The notes: a model not told the origin generated them from the sequence alone. A DNA stretch of 10,362 bases from JBDHZU01 sp039812085 (GCA_039812085.1 JBDHZU010000068.1:1-10362), one strand, 5' to 3'. Shown: positions 1-6,824, counted from the stretch's first letter. Numbers and translations: made by a program.

Positions 1-812
1 AACAGTCCGAGGTACCGCAGACGACCCACGCACGTTTCCGAACAGACAGTTGGTTGACCCACCTCAAGTCGGGGGTAGCAGAAGGTGCATTTCTCTGCCT
101 TGCCGGTGTGATGGTTGAAGTAGACCTTCTTGTATGGGCAACCGCTGACGCACATACGCCATCCGCGGCAACGGTCTTGATCGACCAACACGATGCCGTC
201 TTCCTCGCGCTTGTACATCGCGCCCGATGGACAACTCGATACACAACTGGGGTTGAGGCAGTGTTCGCAGATGCGCGGCAGGTAGAACATGAACGCTTCT
301 TCAAACTCAAACTTGACCTTGTCGGTCAGATCCTTCAACAGCGGGTCTTTGTGTCCGTGTTCCGGTGCGCCACCAAGGTCGTCGTCCCAGTTGGCCGACC
401 ACGAGATAGACATGTCCTTACCCGTGATCAGGGACTTTGGTCGGGCGACTGGAATGTCATCGCTGGCCGGGGAGTTGATCAGCATGTCGTAGTCGTACGT
501 CCATGGCTCGTAGTAGTCATCCATGGTGGGCAGGTTCGGGTTGTAGAAGATCGTCGCCAGTTTGCGCAGACGCCCACCGGCACGCAGTCGAAGTCGACCC
601 TTGCGGTCCAGCTTCCAACCGCCCTTCCATCGCTCCTGGTCTTCGTACTGTCGGGGATACCCCTGTCCAGGGCGAGTCTCCACATTGTTGAACCAGGCGT
701 ACTCGGTTCCGGTTCGGTTCGTCCACGCCTGTTTGCAGGTGACCGAACAGGTGTGACACCCGATGCATTTGTCGAGGTTCATCACCATGCCCATCTGAGC
801 CATGACGCGCAT
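1..812 (-). CDS. narH: Respiratory nitrate reductase beta subunit NarH (partial, C-terminus beyond left edge)
   Basis: Iron-sulfur subunit of membrane-bound nitrate reductase; it passes electrons from the NarI cytochrome b to NarG on the cytoplasmic side. Reading the minus strand from the ATG at 812-810 gives 270 residues with no stop before the left edge. All four Fe-S cluster motifs are present: C16-x2-C19-x2-C22-x3-C26; C182-x2-C185-x4-C190-x3-C194; C215-x2-W218-x2-C221-x3-C225; and C242-x2-C245-x11-C257-x3-C261. The Trp in place of a Cys in the third motif (CRGWRMC) is the NarH signature for a [3Fe-4S] cluster. The stretch KCTFCYPRLEVGQPTVCSET is nearly identical to E. coli NarH. NarH proteins usually run to about 500 residues, so roughly half is outside the window. 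The start overlaps the narG stop by one base (TGATG) and has a strong ribosome binding site, so translation is probably coupled to narG. Confidence 0.97.
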   Translation of the reverse strand, partial: MRVMAQMGMVMNLDKCIGCHTCSVTCKQAWTNRTGTEYAWFNNVETRPGQGYPRQYEDQERWKGGWKLDRKGRLRLRAGGRLRKLATIFYNPNLPTMDDYYEPWTYDYDMLINSPASDDIPVARPKSLITGKDMSISWSANWDDDLGGAPEHGHKDPLLKDLTDKVKFEFEEAFMFYLPRICEHCLNPSCVSSCPSGAMYKREEDGIVLVDQDRCRGWRMCVSGCPYKKVYFNHHTGKAEKCTFCYPRLEVGQPTVCSETCVGRLRYLGL

Positions 813-3800
813 CAGTACTGCACCTCCTGTGAGCGACGACGAATCACCGTGACTTCGTCGCGCTGGTTGCCGGTCGGGCCGTAGTAGTTGAATCCGTAAG
901 ACAACTGCGCATAACCACCGATGAGGTGCGACGGTTTAAGCAGTAGTCGAGTCAGCGAGTTGTGAATGCCGCCGCGACGACCCGAGGTCTCCGTCTTCGG
1001 AACGTCGATCGTGCGGTCCTTGGCGTGGTACATGTACACGGTCCCTTGTGGCATTCGGTGCGACACGATTGCTCGAGCCACCACGACACCATTGCGGTTG
1101 TACGCCTCGATCCACTCGTTGTCCTTGATGCCAGCAGTTTCTGCATCCTCTTTGGACATCCAGATTTCCGGCCCACCTCGAGACAGCGACAACATGAACA
1201 AGTTGTCTTGGTACTCGGAGTGAATCGACCATTTGGAGTGTGGAGTGAGATAGCGGACGACGACCTCCACTGCTCCATCGGCGCCCGTTGCAGGCGAGCC
1301 GAACAGTCGATTCATGTGCAGCGGTGGTCGGTACGCCGGTAGGCATTCACCGAGTTCAGCCATCCAGTCGTGGTCAAGGAAGAAGTGCTGGCGACCGGTC
1401 AATGTGTGCCACGGTTTCGAGAACTCCACATTCACGGTGAAAGGTGAGTAGCGGCGTCCGCCGTGTTCTGATCCTGACCATTCCGGGGAGGTAATCACTG
1501 GCTGGGGACGCGATTGCGTATCCGGGAAGGTGATGTTCTTGCCCTCCGAATCAATTGCCAAACCCGTCATGTCGTGACCGGTGCGTTCGCCCAAGGTTCG
1601 CCAACCTTCGACGGCAAGGCGACCATTCGTCGTACCAGACAACGCCAGGATCGTCTCGCATGCGTGGTGAGCCTGATCCAATCGTGGGCGACCAGCAGCC
1701 GGCCCTGACGGAACCTCGCCATTGACCTGCCGGAGTCGGTCGACTTCCTTATCCGGCTTGATGGTGACCCCCTTGACGGTGGTGCCAAGGTTCTCCACAT
1801 TGGGTCCAAGGGCCGTCATCTTCGCGCCGATCGCGGTGTAGTCACGTTCGACGACGGTGATGTTCGGCATGGTCTGGCCAGGGATCGGTTCGCATTCACC
1901 CTCGGCCCAATCCAGGACGACTCCACCCGGTTGTTTGGTTTCGCCTGGGGTGTCATGCAGCAGTGGCGTAGCCACGACATCCTTGCGCGTTCCCAGGTGC
2001 TTCTCGGCAAGCTGCGAGACCCGATGGGACAAGGCCACGAAGATGTCGTAGTCGGACTTCGTCTCCCACGGGGGACGAATCGCCGGGCTAAATGCATGGA
2101 CGAACGGATGCATATCCGTCGATGACAGATCGTGCTTCTCGTACCAGGTTGCGGCGGGCAGCAACACATCGGAGAACAGACCCGTGGATGTCATCCGGAA
2201 GTCCAGCGACACCAGTAGGTCGAGCTTCCCCTTCGGTGCCTCGTCGTGCCATTTGACCAGTGACGGACGGCTCTGGGGATCGGTCTCCTCAGCGCGAACA
2301 GCGTTCTGAGTCCCCAACAGATGTCGCAGGAAGTACTCGTTGCCCTTACTGGACGAACCCAACAGGTTGGCGCGCCATACCGTCAGTACGCGCGGCCAGT
2401 TCTCTGGGGCATCCGGGTCTTCCACCGCGAACGACAAGTTCCCGGACTTCAACTCGTCCACCACATAGCTCGCAGCGTCCTTGCCGCTGCTCTCTGCCTC
2501 TTTGGCCAGATCCAGTGGATTGCGGTTGAACGTGGGGTAGGCCGGGGTCCATCCCATTCGTACGGCTTTCACCATCGTGTCGGCCAACGCCTGGCCAGCG
2601 AACAATCCCTTACCCAAAGGTGAGGACAACTCATCAGCAGAGAAGCCGTCATAACGGAACTGGTCGGTGTTCAGGTACCAGTACGAGGTTCCTGCTGCCT
2701 GGCGCGGTGGCCGATGCCAGTCCAGACCGAATGCCAACTGCGCCCACCCGGTGAAGGGTCGACACTTCTCCTGGCCCACGTAGTGCGCCCACCCGCCGCC
2801 ATTGACTCCCTGGCAGCCGGTCATCAGCAACAGCGACACGATGGCGCGATAGGTCTCATCCGAGTGGAACCAGTGGTTAGTACCTGCGCCCAACGCGATC
2901 ATCGACCGGCCGCCGGACTCTTCGGCATTGCGAGCGAACTCGCGCGCAACTCGGATCATCGTCTGCGCTGGAACTGACGTGAGTTCCTCCTGCCAAGCCG
3001 GGGTGTATGGCTCGCTGGTATCCGTGTAGTCGGTTGGCCAGGTGCCCGGCAGGTCGTCGCGTTGAACGCCGTAAGTGGCGAGCATGAGGTCGTAGACAGT
3101 GGTGACGAGGCGATCACCGATGCGATGAACAGGCACACCGCGCGTCATCACGGAGCCGCCCTCGTTGATGTCTTGGGTGAGGTCGAAGCGAGGCACCTTG
3201 ATCTCGACACGCTCGGCGTCTGGGGTGAGCATCGATAGTTGTGGATCGATATCTCCGAGGTCCAAGTTCCATTTACCTGCGCCGGACTCGGTGTAACGGA
3301 AACCCAGAGAACCGTTGGGAACGGCAGGGGTGCCAGTCGTGGCATCCAGTACGACTGTTTTCAGGTTCGACCCTTCGCTGTCGTCACCCAAGTCGGCAGC
3401 AGTGAGAAATCGATCGGGAACCAATCCACCGGATTCGTGTTCGCGCAAGGTCACCAGGTTGGGCATATCGGTGAACTCTTTGAGGTACGCGTTGAAGCGA
3501 GGAACCTGGCGCTCAATGAAGAACTCTTTCAGGATCACATGACCCATCGCCATGGCTAAGGCGCCGTCAGTTCCCGGATGTGCCGACATCCAGGTATCCG
3601 CGAACTTCGTGTTGTCTGCGAAGTCGGGACTCACCACCACAACCTTGGTGCCCTTGTAGCGGGCTTCTGTCATGAAGTGAGCATCAGGTGTTCGAGTGGT
3701 CGGGATGTTGGAACCCCACATGATCAAGTACGACGAGTTCCACCAATCAGCACTCTCGGGGACGTCGGTCTGATCGCCCCAGATCTGCGGGGAGGCAACG

Positions 3801-4534
3801 GGAAGATCGGCGTACCAGTCGTAGAAGCTGATCATCGATCCACCGAGCAGGCTGATGTATCGCGCCCCGGCGGCGTGTGAGGCCATCGACATGGCAGGAA
3901 TCGGAGAGAAACCCGCGACTCGATCTGGGCCGTATTCCTTGATGGTGTGGACTTGTGCGGCTGCGGCGATTTCTAATGCTTCATCCCAGGTGGCGCGGAT
4001 CAACCCACCCTTACCGCGAGCGCTCTGGTAGCGAGCGCGCTTTTCCGGATCGGTCGTAATTTCGTGGAAGGCCGCCACCGGATCGCCTAGTCGAGTACGG
4101 GCCTCGCGGTACATCTCCAGCAGAGTCGCTCGGATGTACGGGTACCGGATCCGAGTGGGCGAGTAGGTGTACCAACTGAAGGCGGCACCGCGTGGACAAC
4201 CACGGGGTTCGTACTCCGGGGAGTTAGGTCCGACGCTGGGGTAGTCGGTCTGCTGGGATTCCCAGGTGATGATCCCGTCCTTGACGTAGACCTTCCATGA
4301 ACACGATCCGGTGCAGTTCACGCCATGGGTGGAGCGCACGATCTTGTCGTGACTCCAACGGTCGCGATAGAACGAATCCGCTTGGCGACCACCCTCGTGG
4401 CTAATCGTTCGCAAGTCGTCTGAGACATCAGCGCGAGTAATGAGTCGGCGGGTATTCAATAGAGCGTCAGTGATCGATCCATCGATCTGACCGGACCCGG
4501 GACGTGGCGCGCGTTGTGTCTGGCTCATAGACAT
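812..4534 (-). CDS. narG: Respiratory nitrate reductase alpha subunit NarG
   Basis: Catalytic subunit of quinol:nitrate oxidoreductase; it reduces nitrate to nitrite at a Mo-bis-MGD centre. The 1240 residues are full length for the family. The FS0 [4Fe-4S] ligands are seen as H70-x3-C74-x3-C78 (STHGVNCTGSC) and C113 (EPRGCPRG). The aspartate that ligates Mo in E. coli NarG corresponds to D257 in QTDVPESADW. Other family blocks include YGPDRVAGFSPIPAMSM (201-217), NGGGWAHYVGQEK near the middle and YLTPHSKWSIHSEYQDN near the C-terminus. The N-terminus is about 20 residues longer than in E. coli, as in mycobacterial NarG. The TRR at 28-30 is not followed by a hydrophobic stretch, so there is no working Tat signal and a cytoplasmic location is expected. 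A second ATG lies at 4528 (MSMSQ); neither start has a good ribosome binding site. It heads the operon with narH and is divergent from mobA. Confidence 0.98.
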   Translation of the reverse strand: MSMSQTQRAPRPGSGQIDGSITDALLNTRRLITRADVSDDLRTISHEGGRQADSFYRDRWSHDKIVRSTHGVNCTGSCSWKVYVKDGIITWESQQTDYPSVGPNSPEYEPRGCPRGAAFSWYTYSPTRIRYPYIRATLLEMYREARTRLGDPVAAFHEITTDPEKRARYQSARGKGGLIRATWDEALEIAAAAQVHTIKEYGPDRVAGFSPIPAMSMASHAAGARYISLLGGSMISFYDWYADLPVASPQIWGDQTDVPESADWWNSSYLIMWGSNIPTTRTPDAHFMTEARYKGTKVVVVSPDFADNTKFADTWMSAHPGTDGALAMAMGHVILKEFFIERQVPRFNAYLKEFTDMPNLVTLREHESGGLVPDRFLTAADLGDDSEGSNLKTVVLDATTGTPAVPNGSLGFRYTESGAGKWNLDLGDIDPQLSMLTPDAERVEIKVPRFDLTQDINEGGSVMTRGVPVHRIGDRLVTTVYDLMLATYGVQRDDLPGTWPTDYTDTSEPYTPAWQEELTSVPAQTMIRVAREFARNAEESGGRSMIALGAGTNHWFHSDETYRAIVSLLLMTGCQGVNGGGWAHYVGQEKCRPFTGWAQLAFGLDWHRPPRQAAGTSYWYLNTDQFRYDGFSADELSSPLGKGLFAGQALADTMVKAVRMGWTPAYPTFNRNPLDLAKEAESSGKDAASYVVDELKSGNLSFAVEDPDAPENWPRVLTVWRANLLGSSSKGNEYFLRHLLGTQNAVRAEETDPQSRPSLVKWHDEAPKGKLDLLVSLDFRMTSTGLFSDVLLPAATWYEKHDLSSTDMHPFVHAFSPAIRPPWETKSDYDIFVALSHRVSQLAEKHLGTRKDVVATPLLHDTPGETKQPGGVVLDWAEGECEPIPGQTMPNITVVERDYTAIGAKMTALGPNVENLGTTVKGVTIKPDKEVDRLRQVNGEVPSGPAAGRPRLDQAHHACETILALSGTTNGRLAVEGWRTLGERTGHDMTGLAIDSEGKNITFPDTQSRPQPVITSPEWSGSEHGGRRYSPFTVNVEFSKPWHTLTGRQHFFLDHDWMAELGECLPAYRPPLHMNRLFGSPATGADGAVEVVVRYLTPHSKWSIHSEYQDNLFMLSLSRGGPEIWMSKEDAETAGIKDNEWIEAYNRNGVVVARAIVSHRMPQGTVYMYHAKDRTIDVPKTETSGRRGGIHNSLTRLLLKPSHLIGGYAQLSYGFNYYGPTGNQRDEVTVIRRRSQEVQY
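821..828 (-). promoter_or_regulatory. Ribosome binding site of narH
   Basis: The minus strand reads AGGAGGTG, a near-complete anti-16S match, 8 bases before the narH ATG and inside the last codons of narG. It fixes the narH start at 812. It would also give narH its own initiation in addition to coupling with narG. Confidence 0.85.
4472..4487. repeat. Perfect 16-bp dyad in the narG 5' coding region
   Basis: GATCGAT-CC-ATCGATC is a perfect 7-bp inverted repeat with a 2-bp centre, lying about 47-62 bases inside narG (codons for IDGSI). It could be an operator, a weak hairpin in the narG mRNA, or a chance result of the Ile/Asp/Gly/Ser codons. It is reported as a sequence fact, with no known function. 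Confidence 0.5.
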
Positions 4535-4540
4535 AGTTTT

Positions 4541-4558
4541 CCACGGGTATAGCCGTGG
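4541..4558. repeat. Inverted repeat upstream of narG
   Basis: Perfect 6-bp arms (CCACGG and CCGTGG) around a 6-base loop (GTATAG). It lies between 7 and 24 bases before the narG start codon on the minus strand. This is where a repressor or anaerobic regulator could bind, or where a hairpin could affect narG translation. Nothing in the sequence decides between these. Confidence 0.55.
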
Positions 4559-4609
4559 GAATTACCGGGAATGGCACTGTTCGGTAGGCCATTGGTCCCG
4601 CTTGGGACG

Positions 4610-4616
4610 AAAGGAG
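4610..4616 (+). promoter_or_regulatory. Ribosome binding site of mobA
   Basis: AAAGGAG lies 7 bases before the GTG at 4624 and selects that codon as the mobA start. The hairpin at 4595-4608 ends one base upstream of it, close enough that the structure could influence initiation. Confidence 0.75.
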
Positions 4617-4623
4617 CATTGCT

Positions 4624-5193
4624 GTGGACGTGATTGTGTTGGCTGGCGGCCAGTCGAGTCGCATGGGTCACAACAAATTGCGCGCCCCGGTTGGTGGTGT
4701 GGCCTTGCTGGATCGAGTACTCCTGGCGGTTCGGGACGCACAACGAGTTGTCGTCGTCGGACAACCTGTTCCCACTGTCTATCCGGTGAGTTGGACGATC
4801 GAACAGCCCGCAGGTGCAGGTCCGTTAGCCGGAATCGGTGCGGGGTTGGCGTACTTGGATAGCCAGCAGCCACCCGTACAAGATTCGGACCGAGTCTTGG
4901 TGATTGCCGGGGATCTGCCGTTAGCGGAGCAGGCCATTGATGCGTTGCAGAAATCTTCGGCCGAGGAGTCAGTTGTTGTCGCCACTGATGACGAAGGACA
5001 CCAGCAAGTGTTGTTGTCACTCTGGCCGACGATGCTTCTTCGGGATCAACTACAACGCGCGGAACCGCTCGCTAACCGCCCGGCCAGACTGCTGTTGAAG
5101 GACTGCGTTGCCCAAACGGTCGAGGTCGGTCGAGCAGCAACTGACGTTGACACCCCAGAGGACTTGGCTGCGATTCAGAAACTGATTCCGTAA
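4624..5193 (+). CDS. mobA: Molybdenum cofactor guanylyltransferase MobA
   Basis: Transfers GMP from GTP to Mo-molybdopterin to form the MGD cofactor used by DMSO-reductase-family enzymes such as NarG. It is 189 residues, normal for the family. The N-terminal nucleotide-binding loop is LAGGQSSRMGHNK (6-18). GPLAGI is at 66-71, and the metal-binding segment is AGDLP (95-99, with D97). The C-terminal TDVDTPEDL (173-181) matches the usual (N)INTPEDL block. The start is GTG with a good ribosome binding site. It is divergent from narG, the enzyme that needs its product, and converges on the DUF6457 gene 13 bp downstream. It is not fused to MobB. A MobA-like CTP transferase (MocA) is less likely given the GPLAGI and NTPEDL-type motifs and the setting. 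Confidence 0.92.
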   Translation: MDVIVLAGGQSSRMGHNKLRAPVGGVALLDRVLLAVRDAQRVVVVGQPVPTVYPVSWTIEQPAGAGPLAGIGAGLAYLDSQQPPVQDSDRVLVIAGDLPLAEQAIDALQKSSAEESVVVATDDEGHQQVLLSLWPTMLLRDQLQRAEPLANRPARLLLKDCVAQTVEVGRAATDVDTPEDLAAIQKLIP

Positions 5194-5229
5194 AGCTTTC
5201 GATGGATCAGTCGGTAGTCGAAGAGCTTT
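5192..5229. terminator. Candidate bidirectional terminator between mobA and the DUF6457 gene
   Basis: Bases 5192-5202 (AAAGCTTTCGA) pair with 5218-5229 (TCGAAGAGCTTT) to form an 11-bp stem with one bulged G (5223) and a 15-base loop. The stem starts in the mobA stop codon and reaches into the last codons of the opposing gene, as expected for a shared terminator of convergent genes. The stem is A/T-rich and no long T tract follows on either strand, so efficiency as an intrinsic terminator is uncertain. Confidence 0.4.
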
Positions 5230-5440
5230 CGCTTACTCGTTGAACGATCTGTGCTACCTCGGTGAGATCGGCGCCGTTAGCCAACGCGGCACCGGTCAGG
5301 AAGGTGGCGATCGGAGCAGCAGGTCGAGCGACTCCATGGGCTGCGTCACGCGCAATATCGAGCAGTGCAGGAACGTCCACATCGATCGACAGGTTGAGTT
5401 CTTCGGCAAGTTGAGTAGCGAATGATTCGACTGCGTCCAC
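5207..5440 (-). CDS. Small DUF6457 family protein, probably linked to MobA
   Basis: A 77-residue acidic, Ala-rich protein without signal peptide or membrane segment. The block ALLDIARDAAHGVARPAAPI (25-44) followed by ATFLTGAALA matches what I know as DUF6457, a small actinobacterial family often encoded beside, or fused to the C-terminus of, MobA-like proteins. The biochemical role is unknown. Here it is a separate gene that converges on mobA and is divergent from moaC, in the middle of the Moco island, which supports a role in late Moco assembly. The start is GTG at 5440-5438 with AGGAG (5451-5447) six bases upstream. The stop lies only 13 bp from the mobA stop. The family name is from memory of the conserved motif and not from a search. 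Confidence 0.75.
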   Translation of the reverse strand: MDAVESFATQLAEELNLSIDVDVPALLDIARDAAHGVARPAAPIATFLTGAALANGADLTEVAQIVQRVSESSSTTD

Positions 5441-5462
5441 GGAAGGCTCCTATCGCAGCACC

Positions 5463-5468
5463 TACGAT
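5463..5468 (+). promoter_or_regulatory. -10 element of moaC (leaderless)
   Basis: TACGAT fits the TANNNT actinobacterial -10 consensus and is followed by exactly six bases and then the GTG at 5475, which would therefore be the transcription start. No ribosome binding site precedes the GTG, which agrees with a leaderless mRNA. No clear -35 is seen. The 34-bp spacer must also hold the promoter of the divergent DUF6457 gene. Confidence 0.5.
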
Positions 5469-5474
5469 GTTTCG

Positions 5475-5921
5475 GTGCGCATGGTTGATGTGGGTGACAA
5501 ACAGATCACTGTTCGGCAGGCTATCGCGACTGGTCGCGTCGTCACGACTGACGAGGCAACCACGGTTGTGCGTGATGGAACTGCGGCCAAGGGTGATGTC
5601 CGTGCCGCAGCGCGGTTGGCCGGAATCATGGCCGTCAAACGAACCCCTGACCTGATTCCGTTGTGTCATCCCATTGGGATCAGCGGCGCAGATGTCGAGG
5701 TTGAGGTTGCGGACTCGACGACGGTCACGATCACTGCAACCGTTCGCACGGCAGATCGAACTGGCGTGGAAATGGAAGCACTGACTGCAGTTGCCGCCGC
5801 CGGGTTGACCGTGATCGACATGATCAAAGGACTTGATCCCGCTGCCCGGATTGAGGATGTGAAGGTGTTGTCCAAGACCGGGGGCAAGACTGGTGATTGG
5901 ATGCGGCCGAGTGACCGTTGA
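5475..5921 (+). CDS. moaC: Cyclic pyranopterin monophosphate synthase MoaC
   Basis: Converts the product of MoaA (3',8-cyclo-7,8-dihydro-GTP) into cyclic pyranopterin monophosphate, the second step of Moco synthesis. The 148 residues contain the full catalytic core: KGDV with K39, TPDLIPLCHP with H65, TGVEMEALTAV (96-106), DMIK with D115 and K118, and GGKTGDW near the C-terminus. These residues match K51, H77, D128 and K131 of E. coli MoaC. The protein begins at RMVDV, so the usual preceding segment (LTHIN/D..G..) of about 12-15 residues is absent. The in-frame codons upstream (to a stop at 5412) hold no ATG or GTG and do not encode that motif. The GTG at 5475 is chosen because of the leaderless -10; the ATG at 5481 is the alternative. 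It is first in moaC-mogA-moaE. Confidence 0.93.
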   Translation: MRMVDVGDKQITVRQAIATGRVVTTDEATTVVRDGTAAKGDVRAAARLAGIMAVKRTPDLIPLCHPIGISGADVEVEVADSTTVTITATVRTADRTGVEMEALTAVAAAGLTVIDMIKGLDPAARIEDVKVLSKTGGKTGDWMRPSDR

Positions 5922-6414
5922 TCCTGCTCGAACTGCTGCTGTGTTGACCATTTCTGATCGAGTCTCGGCTGGGACGGCAACCGATCAGACCGGTCCACAC
6001 ATCGTTGAGTGCTTGCAGCAGTGGGGTTTCGACAACGTGGAACATGCTGTGGTGGCCGATGGGGATCCGGTCGCGCAACAGTTACGCAGGTGGGTTGATT
6101 ATCAGGTTGATCTGGTGATCACCACGGGTGGAACCGGGCTTGGTCCGCGAGATCTCACCGCTGAACAAACGCAGCAAGTCGTTGATCGGATCGTTCCCGG
6201 GATTAGTGAGTACCTGCGGATCAGTGCTCTGCCCACCGTGCCGACGGCCGCGCTGTCGCGTGGAATTGCCGGAGTGGCACGAACCACGTTGATCGTCAAT
6301 CTTCCAGGTTCGTTGAATGCAGTCCGCGATGGGATGGCCTTGCTGGAAGCTGTTGTTCCACATGCACTCGACCAGATCAGTGGGGGTGACCATGAGCGAA
6401 AGAACACTCACTGA
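5911..6414 (+). CDS. mogA: Molybdopterin adenylyltransferase (MogA/MoaB family)
   Basis: Adenylylates molybdopterin, preparing it for molybdate insertion by MoeA. From the GTG at 5911 the protein has 167 residues, the usual size. AVLTISDRVSAG (10-21) is the first strand and turn, TTGGTGLGPRDLT (71-83) is the nucleotide/molybdopterin-binding signature with the conserved Asp81, and LPG (131-133) follows. MogA and MoaB are hard to tell apart by sequence, so the symbol stands for the function. An in-frame GTG at 5893 would add six residues (MIGCGR); 5911 fits the family N-terminus better, but neither has a good ribosome binding site. It overlaps the moaC stop by 11 bases, suggesting coupling, and its own 3' end overlaps moaE by 23 bases. 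Confidence 0.9.
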   Translation: MTVDPARTAAVLTISDRVSAGTATDQTGPHIVECLQQWGFDNVEHAVVADGDPVAQQLRRWVDYQVDLVITTGGTGLGPRDLTAEQTQQVVDRIVPGISEYLRISALPTVPTAALSRGIAGVARTTLIVNLPGSLNAVRDGMALLEAVVPHALDQISGGDHERKNTH

Positions 6415-6820
6415 CGTAACTGCCGATGCACTCGTTGTCGACCGATATCGAGATTTCGTTGCTCACTCTCAGGCCGGTGCAGTGGTCGTTTTTGAAGGAA
6501 TCGTTCGCGATCACGACAACGGACAGACTGGCGTCGTTGAACTGGAATACGAAGCACACCCGAGTGCTGCTGACGTGCTGCGCGATGTGGCCTGGGAAGT
6601 GATTGCTGATCAGCCTGATGTGTACCTGGCGATTGCGCACCGGGTCGACGCGACTCTGGCCGTGGGCGATTGCGCGTTAGTGTGTGCTGTTTCTGCTGCG
6701 CATCGGTCGCAGGCATTCGAAGTGTCTCAACGAGCAATCGACTTAGTGAAGAAGCGCTTGCCGGTATGGAAGCGGCAGGCGTTTACCGATGGCCGCGAAG
6801 AATGGGTGAACTGCCCATAG
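6392..6820 (+). CDS. moaE: Molybdopterin synthase catalytic (large) subunit MoaE
   Basis: With thiocarboxylated MoaD it converts cyclic pyranopterin monophosphate into molybdopterin. The 142 residues include GAVVVFEGIVRDHD (29-42), LEYEAHPSAA (51-60), AHRVDATLAVGD (82-93), AAHRSQAF (102-109) and DLVKKRLPVWKRQ (117-129). The lysines at 120/121 and 127 correspond to the active-site K119 and K126 of E. coli MoaE. The ATG at 6392 is chosen because it is preceded by GGGGGTGA and the family starts there; the frame stays open upstream inside mogA, but that part does not resemble MoaE. It overlaps mogA by 23 bases. Its stop is 4 bp from the stop of the opposing moaD, so the two synthase subunits are made from converging transcripts. 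Confidence 0.95.
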   Translation: MSERTLTDVTADALVVDRYRDFVAHSQAGAVVVFEGIVRDHDNGQTGVVELEYEAHPSAADVLRDVAWEVIADQPDVYLAIAHRVDATLAVGDCALVCAVSAAHRSQAFEVSQRAIDLVKKRLPVWKRQAFTDGREEWVNCP

Positions 6821-6824
6821 CGGG

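Larger units (their letters stand above)
4535..4623. promoter_or_regulatory. Divergent narG/mobA spacer with candidate regulatory repeats
   Basis: This 89-bp spacer must hold the narG promoter (minus) and probably that of mobA (plus). It contains three ordered elements. First, a perfect inverted repeat CCACGG-GTATAG-CCGTGG at 4541-4558 ends six bases before the narG ATG. Second, a direct repeat GGGAAT occurs at 4557-4562 and 4567-4572, exactly 10 bp apart. Third, a small hairpin GTCCC-GCTT-GGGAC at 4595-4608 sits just before the mobA ribosome binding site. On the narG strand a poor -10 (TATACC, 4551-4546) lies across the dyad loop and would leave a leader of only about five bases. On the plus strand TAGTTT (4534-4539) fits TANNNT but has no clear -35. 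No FNR-type TTGAT-N4-ATCAA site is present. Confidence 0.5.

Noticed and set aside
54..884. 276-codon open frame on the plus strand opposite narH and the end of narG
   Set aside because: It lies antisense to the strongly conserved NarH cysteine motifs, its translation resembles no family, and it is explained by the codon bias of the real gene.
4435..4454. Twin-arginine (Tat) signal at the NarG N-terminus (TRRLIT)
   Set aside because: No hydrophobic segment follows the arginine pair, so it is at most a relic, and the protein should stay in the cytoplasm.
4546..4551. NarL-type heptamer and -10 near narG (TACCCGT/TATACC on the minus strand)
   Set aside because: There is a single heptamer with one mismatch to TACYYMT and no partner copy, and the -10 lacks the final T; such matches are expected by chance. 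It is kept only as a remark in the spacer entry.
5346..5951. 201-codon open frame on the minus strand opposite moaC
   Set aside because: It is a shadow of moaC and the end of the DUF6457 gene; the translation is low in recognisable structure and the moaC active-site residues are clear on the other strand.
6100..6122. FNR-like half sites (GATTATCAGGTTGATC) near the middle of mogA
   Set aside because: They lie deep inside a coding region, have the wrong spacing and symmetry, and are not upstream of any start.
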